From JBKECF01 sp047974375 (GTDB taxonomy: Bacteria; Bacillota; Clostridia; Lachnospirales; CAMZNU01), in contig JBKECF010000043.1 in the NCBI GenBank assembly GCA_047974375.1, positions 1 to 21,425 on the forward strand: DNA of 21,425 nt. Direction: 5' to 3'. Within the stretch, counting starts at the first letter, position 1. Each line of letters begins with the position of its first letter. Of the stretch, positions 17,543 to 21,425 are shown piece by piece. The translations under genes were made by a program, and so were the position numbers. The notes under the pieces were generated by a model, which did no database searches, was not told the DNA's origin, and worked only from the letters and a program-made list of their open reading frames with translations.

Positions 17543-18251
17543 TCAGCTTTTTACTGAGTTTTCGTCCCAATCATACACATAAACACATTTGCAATAATTA
17601 GAGCCTGTCTATAAAGTCCAATATCTGCGTTATGCTCACTTTGCGAATTAGTCATTTACACAAGTAAACTCCCAATTCCAAACTCTCACAAACAGAACGG
17701 CAAGCCTTGATATTTAACTTTACAGTTTAGACTCCCGACTTTATGGGCAGGCACTAGTTAAATCGTAAATGCTAATTAACTCAGAGAAACCTCCTCCAAA
17801 ATAAAAACAAACCATATTTTTAACTCCTCTAAAGTCATTAATAGTTACTTTAAAATCTGTATGTTTTCTAATAGGTCTTCCTTCTTTGTTGCAAACGACT
17901 AATTTTAATTGACCTGCATACCAAGCGAATATGCACTCTTGTTATTTTTAGATTTTGTACTCAAACAGTCCTCTTCCTTTATTTCCTATTTTTTTTACTT
18001 GCTCACCATTTTTTGTTAAAAATAATCACACAACTAGAAGGTTTTGCTGTTGACACTGCAATATGACTATCATTAATAACATCAAAATACTCAATATTTC
18101 CAAAAAGGAATAGCTTGTTTTTTGAAGTTGTTAGTTTCTCAGATTTAAGCTTCTGGGTTTCTTTTCCCACTTTTAAACCAGAATCTGTTTCTTTAGAACA
18201 GGAAGCACTGAATACTAGCACTATACATGGATAACAAGCTTTTAATTTCAC
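17543..18251 (-). pseudogene. Broken 6-bladed beta-propeller lipoprotein, split by a MITE
   Basis: From a GTG at 18251, 2 nt after the FISUMP stop, a frame reads a lipoprotein signal (VLVFSASC, Cys18) and a first propeller strand (EYFDVINDSHIAVST to CVIIFNKK). It stops at an A6 run (18009-18014). Shifting frame there continues with NGEQVKKIGNKGRGLFEY, the family hallmark. A second shift continues with FAWYAGQLKLVVCNKEGRPI and GGGFSELISIYDLT, which runs into the MITE at 17754. Beyond the MITE, CKCVYVYDWDENSVKS continues the family pattern (17592-17543) before a stop. So one propeller gene has suffered at least two frameshifts, an insertion and loss of its 3' end. It followed the FISUMP gene in the same operon. 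Confidence 0.8.
17601..17754. mobile_element. 154-bp MITE-like element with TA target duplication
   Basis: The ends are GAGCCTGTCTATAAAGTC (17601-17618) and the inverted GTGCCTGCCCATAAAGTC (17737-17754), 15 of 18 matching. TA dinucleotides flank both sides (17599-17600 and 17755-17756), as for Tc1/mariner or IS630-type insertions. There is no transposase. It interrupts the propeller pseudogene, whose coding pattern resumes on the other side. A partial copy of one end lies at 3981-4012. Confidence 0.8.
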
Positions 18252-18253
18252 AA

Positions 18254-18967
18254 TTAATTCTTTATACAGCGAACGCAATACCCTGAAGAACGTGTTCCTG
18301 GATAACGATCAATACCATTATTATTAGCATTAAAATGACGTCTAAAAGCTGTCGTCTTTTTATATTTGGTAGAACTCCAGAAGAATGCTTCTTCATTGAG
18401 AAAAGAGAAACCTCCATTGTTTTTAGGATCATTGTGGTCTCCATCATGCCTAAAGCCTCCAGGAAGAACGGAAAACCCAAACCTATCCAAACCATTGCCT
18501 TCTTTTGACCATTCAAACTTACTTTTTAGAACCAAACCAATATTTCCACCTGCTCTATAAAACCATTCATCAATTTGGTCTTTTGGCATACCTAATTTAT
18601 TTTCTAAAATTTTCCATTCAGAATCTGAAGGCAAGTGCCAACCTTCTGGACAGGCGTCTTTTGCTGCGAGCCAATTGTATAATACTCCATATTTAATGTA
18701 ATTCTCATGTTTTTTTGCTTTAATGACATCTTTGCCTTGATATGCATAAACAAAATATTTTGGAATTGTCTGAGCTATTTCGAAGGGCAAACTAACGTTC
18801 GATACTTCTGGTAAATAAGCTAAATTCTCAGCCATCCAAATTTGTGATCCTATTTTTACCCATTTATAAACGTGTCCATCTCTTGCATCTGTAAAGCTGC
18901 CTTTTTCCTGCCCAAAACAACTTAAATGTATAGTTGTTAATATCAACATATATGTATATAATCTCAT
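18254..18967 (-). CDS. FISUMP-domain secreted protein
   Basis: A 237-residue protein. The N-terminal hydrophobic signal ends near LSCFGQ; cleavage after FGQ or lipid attachment to Cys17 are both possible. The rest is one FISUMP domain (Fibrobacter succinogenes major paralogous domain): VYKWVKIGSQIWMAENLAY, then YGVLYNWLAA, CPEGWHLPSDSEW (about 106-118), FGFSVLPGGFR, FFWSSTKY and the C-terminal SGYCVRCIKN. The family is found in surface-exposed lipoproteins of Bacteroidota and Fibrobacter; its function is unknown. The ATG overlaps the upstream thioredoxin-like stop (ATGA, 4 nt), so it is translated in the same operon. The broken propeller gene begins 2 nt after its stop. Confidence 0.9.
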   Translation of the reverse strand: MRLYTYMLILTTIHLSCFGQEKGSFTDARDGHVYKWVKIGSQIWMAENLAYLPEVSNVSLPFEIAQTIPKYFVYAYQGKDVIKAKKHENYIKYGVLYNWLAAKDACPEGWHLPSDSEWKILENKLGMPKDQIDEWFYRAGGNIGLVLKSKFEWSKEGNGLDRFGFSVLPGGFRHDGDHNDPKNNGGFSFLNEEAFFWSSTKYKKTTAFRRHFNANNNGIDRYPGTRSSGYCVRCIKN

Positions 18968-19428
18968 TTTTCTAAAGTGTATTTTTTAATTTTTTCCTTA
19001 AATCTCTTGGTAATTATCTTGTTTAATTCAAATTCGGCAGAGTCAACAACTTTATTTTCATGATCCACCAATAAAAGCTTGTTGTTTTTCAAAATATCCT
19101 TATTTGATTTATAAAAATTAGACAGTGAATCTATAACTAGGACTCCTTTAAAATTTATTTGATTCATGTGATGACTTATTAAAACCGTATCTGTACATTC
19201 TGTTATACAAACAAGAGGTATTTTTGGAAATTCTTTAGATATATTCATGATGTTTCCATAACAAAAAGAACATTCTGCTTTAAAATAACAAAAGAGGTTC
19301 AACTTGTTTTTAGGTAACATTAGTTGTCCCATTTGATTAGAAACAACAAGTTTTTTAGCTTCTTTTGGTTTGCTATTACATGCTAAAAAAAGAATTACAA
19401 TAAAAATAAAATATTGATGACCTTTCAT
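18964..19428 (-). CDS. Thioredoxin-like lipoprotein with CSFC motif
   Basis: A 154-residue protein. A lipoprotein-type signal (ILFLAC, Cys17) is followed by a thioredoxin-like fold: LNLFCYFKAECSFCYGNI gives the redox pair Cys53-Cys56, followed by a strand IPLVCIT and, near the C-terminus, NKLLLVDHENKVV, where the family usually has its terminal strand pair. It lacks the full TlpA length and is probably a small AhpC/TlpA relative. By family it would reduce, oxidise or shuffle disulfides in the periplasm or at the outer membrane. It overlaps both neighbours by 4 nt (ATGA), so the propeller, this gene and FISUMP are tightly coupled. Its presence beside a Cys-rich peptide suggests it handles that peptide's cysteines, which is inference. 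Confidence 0.78.
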   Translation of the reverse strand: MKGHQYFIFIVILFLACNSKPKEAKKLVVSNQMGQLMLPKNKLNLFCYFKAECSFCYGNIMNISKEFPKIPLVCITECTDTVLISHHMNQINFKGVLVIDSLSNFYKSNKDILKNNKLLLVDHENKVVDSAEFELNKIITKRFKEKIKKYTLEK

Positions 19429-20489
19429 AATTTTCCATTTAAATCGAACATGGTTATTTTGGGTTCAGGAGTCATGGTTATAGCGTATAGCTTTTTGTTG
19501 TCTTTATCTAAATCAAATGAAAACAGGGGGTTGTTAAAAACATATTTTGTTTTTGGTATTCCATCCCACGAAAAAGAAAAAACGTTTCTAGGAAACGACT
19601 CTTCGAGTGCACGCCGTCCATTTTTTATTGGTTTAAAACCTGTATAGCCTACAAAAAACCCTTGGTCGTGGGTTATTATGTCCCCATATGCCAAAAATCT
19701 TGGCTCTGTTCTTATCATAGTACCCATTCCAACATCTACCTTTTTTGCTCTAATTTTTATTCCTTCCGGCCCGTGTATTCGCTTAAAACTATTTTTTGTG
19801 ATATCATATACTTCCAAGATGTCCACATCGCTACATGCAACGACCACCGTGTTTGTTTTAGAATTTCCAGCTATTTTTGAAGTAAATATGTTATTGTCAG
19901 CTTCTATTTTACCACTGTTTTCTATAGGTGGAAACTCTCCAAAAACTTTGGTACGCTTTCCTTCCTTATTATAAAGAGACAATCTCTTTTTTGAAGGCAA
20001 GTCCAATCCTACAAATACACTATCGTTTAAAGCCAATCCATTGAGACATTTTTTATCTTCCAACATGACTTCATCCGATATGTGGAATTTACGAGTTTCA
20101 TCATGAGACAGTTTTATAAATTTCTTTATCTGACCTCCAAAAACCCAAATATCTTTCCCTATTATACTAATTCCCCATGCATTTATCATTTCATTGGGGC
20201 CTCTTCCCTTTTGGATTATTTCTTGAACTTTTTTTGTTTTTAAATCAATGATTTTAATCATTTTATCAGTACCCAACTCTTGTAAAACAAGAAAAGAATC
20301 AGGATGGTATCTAATCCATCTTGGATTTATTAAATTAACGCTGTCCGTTAAGAAATAATTACCATCCCCCAAGTTATGTTCTTTAGGAAAAGAATTAATG
20401 GAAAAGTCTTTAATCGAATTGTTTTCTGTTTCTCTACAAGAAAAACACAGTAATATTACTGAGCATAAAAAAGCTGTTTGTAATTTCAT
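19425..20489 (-). CDS. 6-bladed beta-propeller lipoprotein (TolB-like)
   Basis: A 354-residue lipoprotein, with a signal VILLCFSC (Cys18 likely the lipid site). Propeller strands include SFLVLQELGTDKMIKIIDL and the hallmark IIQKGRGPNEM (about 91-101), and later GKDIWVFGG. It is a paralogue of the protein at 5808-6968, though divergent, with the same place just after a Cys-rich peptide gene. Start is ATG at 20489; the stop overlaps the thioredoxin-like gene by 4 nt. A strong hairpin at 20511-20540 separates it from the peptide stop, which could lower its expression relative to the peptide. Molecular role unknown. Confidence 0.88.
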   Translation of the reverse strand: MKLQTAFLCSVILLCFSCRETENNSIKDFSINSFPKEHNLGDGNYFLTDSVNLINPRWIRYHPDSFLVLQELGTDKMIKIIDLKTKKVQEIIQKGRGPNEMINAWGISIIGKDIWVFGGQIKKFIKLSHDETRKFHISDEVMLEDKKCLNGLALNDSVFVGLDLPSKKRLSLYNKEGKRTKVFGEFPPIENSGKIEADNNIFTSKIAGNSKTNTVVVACSDVDILEVYDITKNSFKRIHGPEGIKIRAKKVDVGMGTMIRTEPRFLAYGDIITHDQGFFVGYTGFKPIKNGRRALEESFPRNVFSFSWDGIPKTKYVFNNPLFSFDLDKDNKKLYAITMTPEPKITMFDLNGKL

Positions 20490-20510
20490 TTTTATAGTTT
20501 TAAATAATAT

Positions 20511-20540
20511 ATGTGGTTTTAAGTGGACTTAAAACCACAT
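20511..20540. terminator. Perfect 14-bp inverted repeat between peptide and propeller genes
   Basis: ATGTGGTTTTAAGT pairs perfectly with ACTTAAAACCACAT around two bases. On the minus strand it is followed by ATATTATTT, not a clean T-tract, so termination would be partial. It begins about 10 nt after the peptide stop and ends about 22 nt before the propeller ATG. It could be an attenuator or an mRNA-stabilising 3' hairpin, giving much peptide and little lipoprotein. Confidence 0.65.
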
Positions 20541-20549
20541 TTAAGTTAA

Positions 20550-20800
20550 TTATGGTCTGTCCCAACCGTAACAATTAATATTAAACCCTGCGTTAGTGAC
20601 TAAAATGCATAATGATCCAGTAGTACACCAGGAGTCACATGAAGTAATAGGGTCAAACTCCGCTTGAGCTTCATTTATGGCGACTAAACTATTTAGATCT
20701 AGGCTTCCATCAGTAGTCGCCTTGTTTGTATTGTTTATAAATAAAGCCATGGCAAAAATAGCTGTTCCTATAACTATAGCTCCAATTACTTTTTTTTCAT
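20550..20800 (-). CDS. NVEALA-like Cys-rich peptide precursor with out-of-frame start
   Basis: The intact frame begins at an internal ATG (20750, 66 residues), but the codons before it read KVIGAIVIGTAIFAMALF, a clear hydrophobic signal. An ATG at 20800 precedes these codons and is followed by eight A's (T run 20790-20797) then GTAATT; nine A's would join it as MKKKVIGAIV. As it stands ATG AAA AAA AAG TAA stops at once. The sequence may have an assembly error, be phase-variable, be rescued by polymerase slippage on A8, or be a recent pseudogene. The rest matches the other peptide: SLDLNSLVAINEAQAEFDP, with A-Q-A before Glu, and a core with four cysteines. With nine A's the precursor would be 83 residues, with a 36-residue core ending YGWDRP. 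The gene leads the operon that continues with the propeller lipoprotein. Confidence 0.75.
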
Positions 20801-21425
20801 AATGTTTATATTTTTCTTGATTTCAATTAATATTGAGTATAAACTCGTTTTGTTTCTTCATTTATACTTTGAAGCAAAGTTTTTCTAGGTTCTCCGTATG
20901 ATTAGGAAATGACAAACCGTATTTAATCTTATATGCTCCCCTAAGGGAGCTACCAAAACTGAAATTTTATCGCGAGTAATCTTTTATATTTTGAACTCCC
21001 CCCCCTCAAAAAAGTCCTATTTTTATAATTAGTCAAAGGCGTTGCAATAAAAATAGCTGGTAGAGCTAATCCTGAACTCGTTTCAGGAACTAATTTCTTT
21101 AATGCCTTAAACAACACCAACATTCTTCCCCTCAACTCTAAAAGTTGGGTTGTAAGTAATTGGTATGTTGTTTTAATTTTCAATTTATTTTATATTACGT
21201 AACTTCAGATGGTAATACTTTTCTTTTGGATAAGACTCTTCTCACTTTATAGTCAATAATTTAGAGGAATCTTTACCTTTATAATACTGCAATTGTTTTT
21301 TTTTACGCCCTTATTTGGTATCATGAATTACTTTTATCTCACCCTGTCAAGTTTCACAACATTGTTGATGCGAGTTTACTTTATTTTGGTTCAAAGATAG
21401 TATTTTATTTTTAAATATTTCGGGC
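20801..21425. other. Upstream region of the peptide operon, no convincing gene
   Basis: This region holds a GCTCCC/GGGAGC hairpin (20937-20952), an ACTTTG/CAAAGT inverted repeat (20866-20880), a CCTGAA/TTCAGG inverted repeat (21071-21087) and an unusual run of eight C's (20998-21005). The AAAGTGAGAA and TTATCCAAAAGAAA blocks at 21184-21250 repeat the exporter operon leader. A TTG-started frame at 20950-21183 follows these blocks but has no recognisable domain and is not called as a gene. Confidence 0.5.
21392..21399 (-). promoter_or_regulatory. Candidate Bacteroidota -7 box (TATCTTTG)
   Basis: On the minus strand this reads TATCTTTG, an exact match to TAnnTTTG. A -33 TTTG would lie at the very end of or beyond the window and is not visible. 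It could drive transcription toward the peptide operon, with a long leader. Confidence 0.3.

Noticed and set aside
20950..21183. A 77-codon frame on the minus strand after the duplicated leader blocks
   Set aside because: It starts with TTG, shows no domain or signal, and contains inverted repeats and a C8 run atypical of coding sequence. It may be a remnant but cannot be supported as a gene.
1..21425. CRISPR arrays, tRNA or rRNA genes
   Set aside because: No regularly spaced repeats with spacers and no tRNA cloverleaf or rRNA-like stretch were found by eye; a covariance search would be needed for small structured RNAs.

Overview
The window is AT-rich and nearly every convincing gene lies on the minus strand. 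The organism is probably a member of Bacteroidota, most likely a Flavobacteriaceae-like lineage. Support comes from a DUF1573 protein, CarboxypepD_reg-like and FISUMP surface proteins, 6-bladed beta-propeller lipoproteins with a G(K/R)GPNE signature, small NVEALA-like peptides, remnants resembling IS1380 and IS21 elements, and weak use of Shine-Dalgarno sites. No rRNA, tRNA or CRISPR array was seen.

Layout in the direction of transcription (right to left). (1) 21425-20801: a leader or promoter-like stretch with no convincing gene. (2) Module A, 20800-18254: a short Cys-rich peptide gene whose natural start is out of frame at an 8-A run, a strong hairpin, a propeller lipoprotein, a CSFC thioredoxin-like lipoprotein and a FISUMP protein. 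The last three overlap by 4 nt. (3) 18251-17543: the remains of another propeller lipoprotein, frameshifted and split by a 154-bp MITE-like element with 18-bp inverted ends and a TA duplication. (4) 17489-17407: an intergenic repeat whose inverted partner lies at 242-323, beyond the last gene. (5) Operon B, 17258-8107: a lipoprotein membrane-fusion protein, a transglutaminase-like lipoprotein, an RND pump, a TolC-like outer-membrane protein and a short type I signal peptidase, closely spaced or overlapping except for an 81-nt gap before the peptidase. (6) 8106-7342: decayed DNA with a truncated IS1380-like transposase and a terminator-like hairpin. (7) Module C, 7341-4140: a second Cys-rich peptide, a second propeller lipoprotein, a DUF1573 protein and a CarboxypepD_reg-like protein. 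(8) 4139-3483: mobile-element debris. (9) 3482-336: a second, unpaired RND pump gene. (10) 335-1: repeats.

Working model (inference). The locus makes and exports small disulfide-rich peptides. Both precursors have a hydrophobic N-terminus, then a conserved LDLxSL segment ending in AxA, followed by an acidic residue and a Cys-rich core (6 and 4 Cys). The RND/MFP/OMP set could export them, the signal peptidase could cut at AxA, and the thioredoxin-like lipoprotein could handle their cysteines. The propeller, FISUMP and CarboxypepD_reg proteins would act at the envelope or cell surface. None of these functional links is proven by the sequence. The repeated peptide + propeller + accessory module, one copy of it degenerate, suggests tandem expansion and decay around the exporter.
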